From Acidiflorens sp963847715 (GTDB lineage Bacteria > Acidobacteriota > Terriglobia > Terriglobales > Acidobacteriaceae), in assembly GCA_963847715.1 (NCBI GenBank), contig CAWKAZ010000005.1, forward strand, positions 248,001 through 312,000: a stretch of 64,000 nucleotides of DNA, read 5' to 3'. Positions 17,159-25,251 of the stretch are shown one piece after another. How positions within the stretch are numbered: position 1 is the stretch's first letter; the number at the start of each line of letters is the position of its first letter. The notes below the pieces were generated by a model. It had not been told where the DNA came from. It saw nothing but the letters and a program-made list of their open reading frames with translations, and did not search any database. The position numbers and the translations under genes were made by a program.

Positions 17159-17728
17159 TTAATTCGTTCTGTGCAGATCGAAATGCGCGTGAATCGGCTT
17201 GTCCTTCATCATGAACGTCCAATCTTCGGTGTGATGGTTGGCGTCGATGAAAGTGAATACGGAATGGTGCATGTGGTACGCCGGGTCTCCGCTGATGTCC
17301 TTGAAGTCGAACTCGACCGTCTTGCCGTCGGGCGACATCTTGCCCGTCATGCGGGGGCGGTTGCCGGCATCGCAGTAGTGAACCAGTGTGAGTTGATCTC
17401 CGTCGAGATACACCATCGAGACCGGATGGTCATACTTTGCCGGATCGAGCGGCGTTCCCGCTTCCTGCAATTCGTGCACGAGCGTGTTTCCCCTTGAGGT
17501 CACGCGCATCGTGACGTGCAGCGGTTTGCCGTTCGACATCTCCGGCATCTCAGGTACGTTGACGGGCCCTTCCCACTCTCCCGCCAGGGTTTTGATGGTT
17601 GTGAAGGATTTCTGTGCCTCGGTCGGCACAGTAGCCGCCGCGGGGGACATGTGCGCGTCATTCTGGGCAAAAGCGATGGTGGTGAGCGACAGCAAAATCA
17701 GAGACAGCGTAAATCGAAGGGTTTTCAT
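17159..17728 (-). CDS. secreted DUF1579-like protein
   Basis: 189 residues from ATG 17728, which has AAGGAG seven bases upstream; an ATG six bases earlier is too close to that site. The signal peptide ends at about residue 21 (IAFAQ). The mature part resembles lipocalin-like DUF1579 proteins: LAGEWEGPVNVP, TSRGNTLVHELQEAGTP, MVYLDGDQLTLVHYCDAGNRP and HTEDWTFM. A 14-bp dyad TGTAGTAAACTACA lies 66 bases upstream, so it may share control with the divergent PadR gene. Confidence 0.75.
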   Translation of the reverse strand: MKTLRFTLSLILLSLTTIAFAQNDAHMSPAAATVPTEAQKSFTTIKTLAGEWEGPVNVPEMPEMSNGKPLHVTMRVTSRGNTLVHELQEAGTPLDPAKYDHPVSMVYLDGDQLTLVHYCDAGNRPRMTGKMSPDGKTVEFDFKDISGDPAYHMHHSVFTFIDANHHTEDWTFMMKDKPIHAHFDLHRTN

Positions 17729-17793
17729 GTTCATTCTCCTTGAGCTTTTTGCAGTCGAGTTTCGGTGCGCATCCGAATTCGGCCTCTAGGTGA

Positions 17794-17880
17794 TGTAGTA
17801 AACTACAACACTAGTTAACTTGCAACTGTTTTCTTTACTGCCCTGGAATGCGGTTGGTAACGTTAGTAGAAACAACTACT
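17794..17880. promoter_or_regulatory. two GTAGT/ACTAC dyads in a divergent promoter region
   Basis: TGTAGT-AA-ACTACA at 17794-17807 and AGTAG-n6-CTACT at 17865-17880 lie between the leftward DUF1579-like gene and the rightward PadR gene. The half-site recurs at the PadR start codon. The sequence also resembles BlaI/MecI-type operators, so the binding protein is not settled. Confidence 0.45.
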
Positions 17881-18003
17881 TGCGAGTCATGTTGGCGGCC
17901 GGGGAAAAGACATCAATCGGGAAGGACCGCTCTTGATGTGGAAAAGCTCACTGCAATCGCCCACTTCCCAATTTAGTTTGCAGCCGGCTGCGAGCTGTGA
18001 TAC

Positions 18004-18036
18004 TACTACGTCATGCGAAGTACGCGCGACGTAGTA
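18004..18036. promoter_or_regulatory. 9-bp inverted repeat spanning the PadR start codon
   Basis: TACTACGTC (18004-18012) and GACGTAGTA (18028-18036) are exact reverse complements with a 15-nt spacer that contains the ATG at 18013. The arms share the GTAGT/ACTAC core with the upstream dyads. Autorepression by PadR, or an mRNA hairpin hiding the start, are the two obvious readings. Confidence 0.5.
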
Positions 18037-18351
18037 GCGGCCGAGCCGGACTCCGAATTGGGGCAATTCTCCGATCCCCCGCTCCTCGTGCTGGCCAGCC
18101 TTGCGGGTGGTCCGAAGCACGGGCACGCCATGATCGAAGACATCGCTCGCCTTTGCGGAACCCATTTGGGTCCAGGAACGTTGTATGGGGCGATTGCCCG
18201 CCTGGAGCAGTTAGGCTGGATCGAACCGCTCCCGCCCGAAAATCGACGCCAGCCCTATCGAATTACTACGCAGGGTCTGCAGGTTCTCCGTGCAAGATTA
18301 AAAACGCTGCAACATTTCGCCAAGGCCGGACTCCGAAGGCTGGAGGCCTGA
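18013..18351 (+). CDS. PadR family transcriptional regulator
   Basis: 112 residues. The PadR winged helix is clear: LLVLASLAGGPKHGHAMIEDI, GPGTLYGAIARLEQLGWIE, and the wing RRQPYRITTQGLQVLRARL. It is of the short subgroup without a long C-terminal dimerisation helix. The stop overlaps the next start in TGATG, so the regulator and the membrane protein are translated together, a usual PadR arrangement for stress-responsive membrane proteins. Confidence 0.9.
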   Translation: MRSTRDVVAAEPDSELGQFSDPPLLVLASLAGGPKHGHAMIEDIARLCGTHLGPGTLYGAIARLEQLGWIEPLPPENRRQPYRITTQGLQVLRARLKTLQHFAKAGLRRLEA

Positions 18352-18854
18352 TGAACCGCATCGTTGCCCGACTGCTGACGCGACTCTATCCACGCGGCTG
18401 GCGAGCACGCTATGGCGTGGAGTTCGAGACGCTGCTGCAAGATGGCCGAGGCGATCTGCGCACGTCGGCGAATGTCCTGTGGTCGGCGCTGCGCGAACGT
18501 GTGATCCCAACTCGAGGAGGCAATATGGATCAGCCTATCCAATCTTTCGGCACCATCATCCGGCGTCCGAGCGCGTTTCTTCCCATCGCCATGTCGCTTA
18601 CCGCTCTGATGATGCTGCTAGGAGCGATGGCTAGTTACCGGATGACGCACGGAACGTTCATCATCGCTCGTGAGCCCGACGAGGGCGCCATTGCTCATCT
18701 CTGGCAGATACTGATGGCGGGGCAGATGCCGATCATTGCTTTCTTCGCCATCAAGTGGCTGCCGCGTTCTCCGAGACAGACGTTGAGTGTGCTCGCTCTG
18801 CATGTGGGAGCGGCGCTGGCATCGATGGCTCCCGTATTCTTTCTGAATTTGTAA
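18351..18854 (+). CDS. membrane protein cotranscribed with PadR
   Basis: 167 residues starting MNRIVARLLTRLYPRGWRAR, a head also seen on Acidobacteriota PadR-linked permeases (basic region with YP..WR.RYG.EFE.LL). Three hydrophobic helices follow at about 75-97, 117-135 and 146-165. It lacks the rest of a MacB-type permease, so it may be a reduced relative. The likely role is a membrane component regulated by PadR; the substrate is unknown. Confidence 0.7.
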   Translation: MNRIVARLLTRLYPRGWRARYGVEFETLLQDGRGDLRTSANVLWSALRERVIPTRGGNMDQPIQSFGTIIRRPSAFLPIAMSLTALMMLLGAMASYRMTHGTFIIAREPDEGAIAHLWQILMAGQMPIIAFFAIKWLPRSPRQTLSVLALHVGAALASMAPVFFLNL

Positions 18855-18907
18855 AGAAACAATCGCAATAGGTAATTCCGACCCTCAATCTCGGTCGAAA
18901 GGGGTTA

Positions 18908-18937
18908 GCTGAGACCTGACAGCTGAGAGCCGACAGC
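18908..18937. repeat. heptad-period array
   Basis: Four consecutive 7-base units of the form GCTGAGA/CCTGACA/GCTGAGA/GCCGACA, located just downstream of bshB1. Same family as the insert at 19271. Confidence 0.55.
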
Positions 18938-18943
18938 TATTAC

Positions 18944-19732
18944 TCAGATCGACTTCACCGGAATGGTCATTACGTCCTCGACCAGTCCGACTTCTTTCTG
19001 GATGAACGGCTCGGCGTAGGTGACGCCGCCTAGCATTCCATAGAAGCGCGCCATCGACTCCACGCGTGCGCGAATCTCAGCCTGTGCTGGAAAGATTCCG
19101 CTGCCTGCCTGCTGGTCGCTGAATTGGGATTTGTATGCCATCAGCGATGCCAGCCGAGTTTCGAACTGGTCGGTAATGTCCACGACGAACGAGGGCCGTA
19201 CGTCGCGGTAAAGACTGGCGTAGATAATCTTGAAAGGCCGATGAGGCGCAGCAGAATCGGCGACGGGGTCACTGAGAACTGACGACTGAGAACTGACAGC
19301 TAACTTCGCCAATCCCGATAAGAACGCAGCTTCATACCCGAGCACCGAAGCAGTGTAGTGATCCGGATGCCGTCCCTCCCAGTAGGGAAGAATCAGGACA
19401 CGCGGCCGCACTTCGCGGAGCACGCGCACGACTTTCAGGCGATTCTCCCAGGTATTTTCGACACGTCCGTCGGAAATATCGAGCGCTTGCCGCCACGAAA
19501 CTTTCAAAATCCGTGCGGCTTCCTCAGCTTCGCGCGCACGATCTTCCGCGGAGCCGCGAGTCCCCATCTCTCCCTGGGTGAGGTCGAGAATACCGGTGCG
19601 GTATCCGCGCTCGGCCATCTTGAGCAAGGTGCCGCCGCAGGTTTGTTCTACGTCGTCGCGGTGAGCGGCAAGGGCGAGAAGGTCAAGGGAGTCGCTGGTC
19701 GTTGGTCGTTTGTCGTTGGGCATGTTGGGCAA
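18944..19732 (-). CDS. bshB1: LmbE/GlcNAc-PI de-N-acetylase family, BshB1-like
   Basis: 262 residues of the zinc deacetylase family that, in bacillithiol synthesis, removes acetyl from GlcNAc-malate. Visible elements are the metal site AAHRDDVEQ near 22-30 (the usual AHPDD has Pro replaced by Arg), TQGEMGTRG near 52-60, GRVEN, and the EGRHPDHYTAS zinc His block near 119. Residues about 143-157 (AVSSQSSVLSDPVADS) look foreign and are encoded by a heptad repeat array. The first dozen residues also come from such an array, so the true start may be a few codons further in. Confidence 0.8.
   Translation of the reverse strand: MPNMPNDKRPTTSDSLDLLALAAHRDDVEQTCGGTLLKMAERGYRTGILDLTQGEMGTRGSAEDRAREAEEAARILKVSWRQALDISDGRVENTWENRLKVVRVLREVRPRVLILPYWEGRHPDHYTASVLGYEAAFLSGLAKLAVSSQSSVLSDPVADSAAPHRPFKIIYASLYRDVRPSFVVDITDQFETRLASLMAYKSQFSDQQAGSGIFPAQAEIRARVESMARFYGMLGGVTYAEPFIQKEVGLVEDVMTIPVKSI
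19271..19304. repeat. heptad-period array inside the bshB1 coding sequence
   Basis: ACTGAGA/ACTGACG/ACTGAGA/ACTGACA units, the same kind as in intergenic arrays, lie in frame within the deacetylase gene and encode a Ser/Val-rich segment between the His-zinc block and the FKIIYASLYRDVRPSF strand. Confidence 0.65.
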
Positions 19733-19798
19733 GCTACAGGCTATCTCTTTTTCACTACGGTCTTAGCTAACGACGAGCGACTAACGACCAACGACTGC
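19691..19798. repeat. heptad-period inverted pair around the bshB1 start
   Basis: The left block (19691-19720) is GGTCGTT-type heptads, the right block (19768-19798) is AACGACC-type heptads, and the loop between them is about 47 bases. The left block overlaps the first codons of bshB1; the right block ends next to the stop of the upstream permease gene. Confidence 0.6.
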
Positions 19799-19800
19799 TT

Positions 19801-20625
19801 CTACGCTACCGGCTTCGTGGTGCGCCGGTTCGCCAGCATGAAGGCCAGGCCGAACATGAAGAGTGCGAACAGCACGAGCGTCAGAATCGAGGCGGTCAGC
19901 GAGAACGCGCTCGGAGCATCCGGATACATCAATTTGCGCAGCGCCTCGACGCCGTAGGTCAGAGGGTTGGCGTACATGATGGCGCGCATCCATCCGGAGG
20001 CACCCGAAAGAGGAAAGAGCGCTCCCGAAAGCAGCCACAAGGGAATCAGAAACAGATTGATGATTGCATGAAAAGCTTGTGTCGAATCGAGTGGCCAGGC
20101 AATCGCGAAGCCGAGCGCGGTCAGGGCAAATGAAACCAGGAAGACAGTCAGGACGATGAGGCCGAACGAAGCAAAGGTAAACTGCACGCCAACCAGCGGC
20201 GCGAAGATGAGGAAAATCAATCCTTGCGCAGCGGCGAGCGTTGTGCCGCCAAGAACTTTTCCTAACACAATGGCCGCGCGAGGCACGGGAGCAACCATCA
20301 CTGAAAGCAGGAAGCCCTCGTTGCGATCTTCAATCACCGACATCATGGTAAAAATCGCGGTGAAGAGCACGATCATCACCAGCGTGCCGGGATAGAAATA
20401 ATTCAAGTAATGTTGCTGGCCGGCCGATCCTCCCGAGCGAAACGAAGTACCGAAGCCGGATCCGATCACGATCCAAAACAGAAGCGGGGAGGCGATCACG
20501 CCCACCACGCGTGCCTTCTGCCGGTAGAAACGCACAATTTCGCGCCACCAGAGAGTAAATGCAGGAAGAATGACTCCAGCCGACGCTGGCGAAGTAACGG
20601 GCAAAGTTGCCGCTTGGGTTGCCAT
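19801..20625 (-). CDS. ABC-2 type transporter permease (DrrB/NodJ-like)
   Basis: 274 residues from ATG 20625. Six hydrophobic segments fit the ABC-2 permease fold; FYPGTLVMIVLFTAIFT, EDRNEGFLLSVMVAPVPR and the late WLLSGALFPLSG / NPLTYGVEALR blocks are diagnostic. It most likely pairs with the DrrA/NodI-like ATPase 2 kb upstream on the same strand, even though an oppositely oriented MFS gene and a small gene now lie between them. Export of a lipid, polysaccharide or drug, or a role beside haem A/cytochrome oxidase biogenesis, are all possible. Confidence 0.88.
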   Translation of the reverse strand: MATQAATLPVTSPASAGVILPAFTLWWREIVRFYRQKARVVGVIASPLLFWIVIGSGFGTSFRSGGSAGQQHYLNYFYPGTLVMIVLFTAIFTMMSVIEDRNEGFLLSVMVAPVPRAAIVLGKVLGGTTLAAAQGLIFLIFAPLVGVQFTFASFGLIVLTVFLVSFALTALGFAIAWPLDSTQAFHAIINLFLIPLWLLSGALFPLSGASGWMRAIMYANPLTYGVEALRKLMYPDAPSAFSLTASILTLVLFALFMFGLAFMLANRRTTKPVA

Positions 20626-20706
20626 CTCTTTTAGTTTAGCAGCGTTCCGCGGTCTCGAAAATCGTAGGACATGGCCACGGGCTGTTATAGGATGAGCTAC
20701 CTCGCC

Positions 20707-22035
20707 ATGGGCTCCCGCGATTCCGCCAGCCAATCGGACCTTTCCCGCACTCTGGTCGGAGTGCTGATTCTGCTATGGCTGTCGGTCTTTCTGAACTACA
20801 TCGACCGCAGCAATCTTTCCATTGCCGCACCGCAGTTGAAGCTGGAATTGGGTCTTTCCGCAACGCAGCTTGGCGTGCTGCTTTCGGCTTTCTTCTGGAC
20901 CTACGCCTGCCTGCAGATTCCTGCCGGCTGGCTGGTCGATCACCTCGATGTCAAATGGGTATTCGCGACAGGCTTCTGTATTTGGTCAGCGGCGACCGCT
21001 GTTACGGGAATCCTGCATAGCTTTGCGGCGCTGCTTGCGGTGCGAATCGTGCTTGGGCTTGGAGAATCCGTCGCCTACCCGTCGTATTCGAAAATCATCG
21101 CCAACCATTTCCCGCTGGCACGCCGCGGCTTCGCGAATTCGATTGTGGCCTCGGGCCTGTGTTTCGGACCGAGCTTCGGAATGCTGTTTGGTGGCACGTT
21201 GATGGGACGTTTCGGCTGGCGTCCGTTCTTCCTGATTCTCGGTTCGGTCAGTTTGCTATGGGTCGTGCCTTGGTCGCTCTGGATGCCGCGTGCCAGATCA
21301 ACCGCGGACGTAAGCACCGATACTGTCCGATCGACCGGCCCGGGCCTTCTGGAAATCGTGGCGCGCCGGGCCTGGGTAGCAACTGCTCTAGGTTTGTTTT
21401 GCGGAAACTATGTGAACTATTTTCTGCTTACATGGCTCCCGTATTACCTCGTGCGTGAGCGCGGCTTTTCGATGACCGGGATGGCCAAGATCGGCGGCGC
21501 GATCATGCTGACGGCCGCGCTTTCTGCGATCGCGAGCGGCAAGATTTCCGACCGCTGGATTGCGGCTGGTGCGACCACGACGCGGGTCCGTGGCGGATTC
21601 ATGGTCACAGGAAGTTTGGTGGTCGGCGCATTCTTCATGGCTGCTGCATTTGCGCCACGCAACCTCTCCGTGGGATTGCTGATGCTGGCGGGCATCGGCT
21701 TCGGTATGGTCAGCGCCAACACATGGGCGATCAGCCAATCGCTTGCTGGTCCGCAGGCCGCAGGGCGCTGGGTGGGTGCGCAAAACTTTATCGGTAACCT
21801 CTCCGGTGCCGTGGCTCCCGCGCTCACGGGAGTCCTCGTGGATCGCACCGGACACTTCTTCTGGCCCTTCATCATTACTGGACTGGTCGCGTGGTTGGGA
21901 TCGGCTGTGTGGGCGTTCTTGTTGGGACCGATTGAGCCCGTGGTGTGGAAGATGAAACCGGGCATTGTGGGGTCTGCGGATAATCACCAGGCAGGGTTAA
22001 TTCCGGCGGGTAGTGGGGCGGCGGGCAAAGGCTAG
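20707..22035 (+). CDS. MFS transporter, anion:cation symporter (sugar-acid) type
   Basis: 442 residues and 12 predicted helices. The N-terminal FLNYIDRSNLSIAAPQLK segment, GRFGWR-type loop and NYFLLTWLPYYLVRERGFS block fit the ACS family (glucarate, galactonate, hexuronate porters). Starts at 20671, 20692 or 20707 are in frame; none has a ribosome site, and TATAGG at 20686 is a possible -10 box, so 20707 is tentative. It is oriented against its neighbours and splits an ABC ATPase/permease pair, suggesting later insertion. Confidence 0.85.
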   Translation: MGSRDSASQSDLSRTLVGVLILLWLSVFLNYIDRSNLSIAAPQLKLELGLSATQLGVLLSAFFWTYACLQIPAGWLVDHLDVKWVFATGFCIWSAATAVTGILHSFAALLAVRIVLGLGESVAYPSYSKIIANHFPLARRGFANSIVASGLCFGPSFGMLFGGTLMGRFGWRPFFLILGSVSLLWVVPWSLWMPRARSTADVSTDTVRSTGPGLLEIVARRAWVATALGLFCGNYVNYFLLTWLPYYLVRERGFSMTGMAKIGGAIMLTAALSAIASGKISDRWIAAGATTTRVRGGFMVTGSLVVGAFFMAAAFAPRNLSVGLLMLAGIGFGMVSANTWAISQSLAGPQAAGRWVGAQNFIGNLSGAVAPALTGVLVDRTGHFFWPFIITGLVAWLGSAVWAFLLGPIEPVVWKMKPGIVGSADNHQAGLIPAGSGAAGKG

Positions 22036-22062
22036 ACAGTCCCTAGAATTCAGTCAAATCTA

Positions 22063-22476
22063 CTAGGGTCTCCTTCGAATGCCCGACACGATGTCCCAGA
22101 CCTGCTTCATGTCTGGATCGGTCGCAAGAATTACCACTTCGAGCCCGCCTGTCGACTTGCAGTGCCAGCCGACCGGCTCCAAATCGGGGATTCCACCGCT
22201 GTTTACCTTCTTGCCGCCCGTGCACAGAAGGGAATCACCATCGAGGTCGAGTGTCCGCTGCGAGTCAGGGTCGTCGCCACGTTTCTTGAGCCAATCCGCT
22301 TTGAGGGAGCTCACTCGATTCAGGGAATCCAAAGAAACCGGCGTTCCAGGGCGAAGTCCGACAGAAGCGTGCAGTTTTATCCGCTGAAATGGAGTGTAGT
22401 CATCGGTGCGAAGATCTACGAGTACCTGTTGCCCGTCGCCTCGGTCTTCCGCATACCATGTGGTTGGAACCGGCAC
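22063..22476 (-). CDS. hypothetical protein, probably 5'-frameshifted
   Basis: From a GTG at 22476 the product has 137 residues: VPVPTTWYAEDRGDGQQVL near the start and GGIPDLEPVGWHCKSTGGLE later. The same frame stays protein-like further upstream (KAQIWHFRHGTSTTVGGYS), yet offers no ATG, GTG or TTG there. A good ATG at 22621 with AAGGA starts a signal-like segment (MNPSWLRTAALALAAASGY) in a different frame that stops near 22550. A one-base shift at about 22550-22565 would join them into a secreted protein of about 185 residues. Family unknown. Confidence 0.5.
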   Translation of the reverse strand: MPVPTTWYAEDRGDGQQVLVDLRTDDYTPFQRIKLHASVGLRPGTPVSLDSLNRVSSLKADWLKKRGDDPDSQRTLDLDGDSLLCTGGKKVNSGGIPDLEPVGWHCKSTGGLEVVILATDPDMKQVWDIVSGIRRRP

Positions 22477-22677
22477 CGAGTAGCCACCGACGGTGGTGGA
22501 CGTGCCATGACGAAAATGCCAGATCTGAGCTTTGATCGGAGTGCGAAAGTTATAGACCAGGCAAATAACCCGAAGCAGCGGCCAAAGCGAGGGCTGCAGT
22601 TCTGAGCCATGAGGGATTCATGCCTGATTCCTTCTCGGAGCCACTCACCTGCAAATACGTTTCAGATGCGACCGCTG

Positions 22678-23715
22678 CTAGTGCTTCTTCGCGGTCTTTT
22701 TCTTCTTGCCTGTCTCTGCTGCCGCTTCCGTCTCTTCGCTCCAGAAGCGGTGCCCGGTGCGATGGATGAACACATCTTCGAGCGTCGGCTTGCTCACACT
22801 GAGCGACTGAATCTCTCCCGGAAAAGCTTCGACCACGTCGGGAACGAAACGGTGTCCATTCTCAATCTCGATTCGCACGCGACCGTCCATGACCGTGGCG
22901 TCGACGGGAAACTTTGTACGAATGCGATCGGCGAGCGACTGCGGGTCGCGCGCTTCGAGCAGAATGACATCGCCGCCAATTTCGCGGGTCAAAGCTTCCG
23001 GCGTGCCTAGCGCCATCAAGTTGCCTTCATTCAGGATGGCAAGCCGGTCGCAGCGCTCCGCTTCTTCCATCAGGTGCGTGGTTACGATCACCGATACGCG
23101 TTCCTGATCGCGAAGGATCTGCAGATATTGCCAAAGGTCACGACGCGCGCCGGGATCGAGGCCGGTAGTCGGCTCGTCCAGCAGCAAAACCTCAGGGTGA
23201 TGGAGCAGGCCCTTAGCGAGTTCGATGCGCCGCTGCATGCCGCCGGAAAAAGTCTCCACCAGGTCTGACGCGCGGTCGAGAAGCCCAACCCGGGTGAGGA
23301 TTTCGTTAATGCGCTGCTTGAGGTCGGAGCCGCGCAGGCCGTAAAGATGTCCCTGATGCCAGAGATTTTCGTAGGCCGTGAGTTTCGGATCAACGCTCTG
23401 CGCTTGAAAAACGACGCCAATGTGACGGCGGAGCGCTCCGGGTTCGCGGACGGCATCGAGTCCGGCAATCGTGGCGGTTCCCGATGTCGGCACCATGAGA
23501 GTCGAAAGAATCCGGAATAGAGTGGTCTTGCCGCTGCCGTTCGGCCCCAGCAGTCCGAAGAGTTCGGCTGGCTGCACATCGAAGGAAACGCCTTTGAGCG
23601 CGGCGCGGTCCTGATAGCGATGGACGAGATCGCGAACCGAAATGATCGCCGGACTTGCCAGAATGGCAGGCTTAGCGGGCGAAGCTAGGTCAACTGTTGT
23701 TGAGTTTGGAGTCAC
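22678..23715 (-). CDS. ABC transporter ATP-binding protein (DrrA/NodI-like)
   Basis: 345 residues. Walker A GPNGSGKT near 57-64, Q-loop VVFQAQSVDP, signature FSGGM, Walker B LLLDEPTTGLDPGARRD, and H-loop TTHLMEEAE. The C-terminal extension ends in a Lys-rich tail (GKKKKTAKKH). The subgroup works with separate ABC-2 permeases; the partner is probably the 274-residue permease at 19801. It lies 73 bases downstream of the haem A synthase-like gene on the same strand. Confidence 0.93.
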   Translation of the reverse strand: MTPNSTTVDLASPAKPAILASPAIISVRDLVHRYQDRAALKGVSFDVQPAELFGLLGPNGSGKTTLFRILSTLMVPTSGTATIAGLDAVREPGALRRHIGVVFQAQSVDPKLTAYENLWHQGHLYGLRGSDLKQRINEILTRVGLLDRASDLVETFSGGMQRRIELAKGLLHHPEVLLLDEPTTGLDPGARRDLWQYLQILRDQERVSVIVTTHLMEEAERCDRLAILNEGNLMALGTPEALTREIGGDVILLEARDPQSLADRIRTKFPVDATVMDGRVRIEIENGHRFVPDVVEAFPGEIQSLSVSKPTLEDVFIHRTGHRFWSEETEAAAETGKKKKTAKKH

Positions 23716-23788
23716 AGACCAGTTTACGCCGGAAGATTAGAGATTAACATCCGACTAACACGGAGAACTATTCATAATTGTTGAATCG

Positions 23789-24724
23789 CTACGCGGCGAC
23801 GGGATCCCGATCGCGCCCGGGCACCCGTTCTTCATAAGCGACGGGTACGTGCCGCCAAACTTGTATGGCAAGAACGACGGTCGTCGCGAGCAGCAAGGCC
23901 CCGACGGCGACGTGGACAACGGTCGAAATCACCATCGGAAGTTCAGGTTGCGCGGCGTCGCGCCCCCACATCACGCGGGTGATGAAGGCAAGAAAACCGA
24001 GGCAGAGTTGCGCCACCATCAGTCCAAGCATGGTGACGGCCGGACGGCGGACTGCGAGAACTTGCGGGTAAGCCGAGATCGCACGAACCGCAGTCCAGGA
24101 AAGAACAATCGCCACGACGCCAGCATTGACGACGTGCGGCCACCAACTCATGCCGTGGTGGCGGAACATGGCGCCGAGAATTAATTGCACGTAGAGCACG
24201 AAAATGGAAAGCACCGTCAGGGTGAACAGGGCGGGGCGCCGTTGGTCGAGCTCCGCCCGCGGGTGTTCCTCGACCCAGCGGCGTCCGGTGAAAAGCGCGA
24301 TCGAAACCGCGATGCAAAAGAAAGTTTGCGCCACGGCGGCGTGCGCTGACGAGACCCATGGCGGCTGGAACAATAGGACCGTGAGCCCTCCGAGGATTGC
24401 CTGCGTGATCACGGTTCCCAGGGCCGCGATTCCCAGCCACTTCATCCAGCGGCGGCGCTCAGCGAAGAATGTCCAGGTTGCGATCGAGATAGTCAGCAGG
24501 ATGATCGAGCCGGCGATGGCGCGATGGCTCCATTCGTATTGCACTCCGCCGTGGAGTGGTGGCACGCTGAATGAACCGAAAGATCTGGGCCAGTCGGGAA
24601 TGGACAAGCCGGCATCGTTGCTGGTGACCAGGGCACCGGCAATGATGAGAATAAAAGTGGCGCACGCGGTAAATACGGCGAACCTGTGCAGTCCGCGGTT
24701 GTACGGAATTTCGATGCCCTTCAG
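23789..24724 (-). CDS. ctaA: COX15/CtaA family haem A synthase
   Basis: A membrane enzyme converting haem O to haem A for cytochrome oxidase. The family N-terminus is readable upstream of the TTG at 24607: NRGLHRFAVFTACATFILII, then LVTSNDAGLSIPDWPRSFG, followed by EWSHRAIAG (His), SSAHAAVAQ (His) and a second four-helix half with HHGMSWWPHVVNAG and STVVHVAVG. That extended frame has no ATG, GTG or TTG; the best start is CTG 24724, six bases after AGGGGG. From there 311 residues and eight helices are encoded, the normal size. The DUF420 gene at 44271 belongs to the same functional group. Confidence 0.82.
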   Translation of the reverse strand: MKGIEIPYNRGLHRFAVFTACATFILIIAGALVTSNDAGLSIPDWPRSFGSFSVPPLHGGVQYEWSHRAIAGSIILLTISIATWTFFAERRRWMKWLGIAALGTVITQAILGGLTVLLFQPPWVSSAHAAVAQTFFCIAVSIALFTGRRWVEEHPRAELDQRRPALFTLTVLSIFVLYVQLILGAMFRHHGMSWWPHVVNAGVVAIVLSWTAVRAISAYPQVLAVRRPAVTMLGLMVAQLCLGFLAFITRVMWGRDAAQPELPMVISTVVHVAVGALLLATTVVLAIQVWRHVPVAYEERVPGRDRDPVAA

Positions 24725-24831
24725 GATAGGCCCCCTGGAAACCGGCGACTAGCCGCCCTTTCGTTGCCGAAAACTCATTAGTTTATCAGAGGGCGAACAG
24801 AAGGGCAGCGGAAGAATTGTCCAGATGTGGC

Positions 24832-25251
24832 TCAATTGGAGCGGAACGGGTTCACAATGCGAATGCCGTCAATCTCGCGACCGTCCTGGAAGTCTTCGGA
24901 GAGAAGAACGCGACAGCCAGACTGTTGGGCGGTTCGCAGGACCATCGCGTCCCAAAAGGAAAACCCATGCAGACGATGCAGATCAATAGCGGCGATGATA
25001 TCGGGAACTTGCGGCACGGCCACGTCCAATTCGGCCAGCAGTTCAACTTTGCGCCGCGCAATCCGGGGATCGACACCTAGTTTGCGTGTGGCGTTGACGA
25101 AGTATTCCTGCAGCACCTGCAACGAAACGACACCAGTTCCAGATTGCCTATGTTCGGCCACAAGATGTCTCGAGGTTTGCTGCTTCCGAGGTGCGGATTC
25201 GTCGTCCGCATAGAGCAGGACGTTGGTGTCAAAGAAGCTACGAACGCTCAT
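24832..25251 (-). CDS. PIN domain ribonuclease toxin (VapC-like)
   Basis: 139 residues. The acidic metal-binding residues of the PIN fold are all visible: D8 (SFFDTNVLLY), E49 (VLQEYF), D101 (FSFWDAMVL) and D120 (LLSEDFQDG). VapC toxins cleave RNA, often initiator tRNA or the sarcin-ricin loop, and are neutralised by a tightly bound antitoxin. The start overlaps the preceding antitoxin gene by 14 bases, the usual coupled arrangement. Confidence 0.9.
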   Translation of the reverse strand: MSVRSFFDTNVLLYADDESAPRKQQTSRHLVAEHRQSGTGVVSLQVLQEYFVNATRKLGVDPRIARRKVELLAELDVAVPQVPDIIAAIDLHRLHGFSFWDAMVLRTAQQSGCRVLLSEDFQDGREIDGIRIVNPFRSN

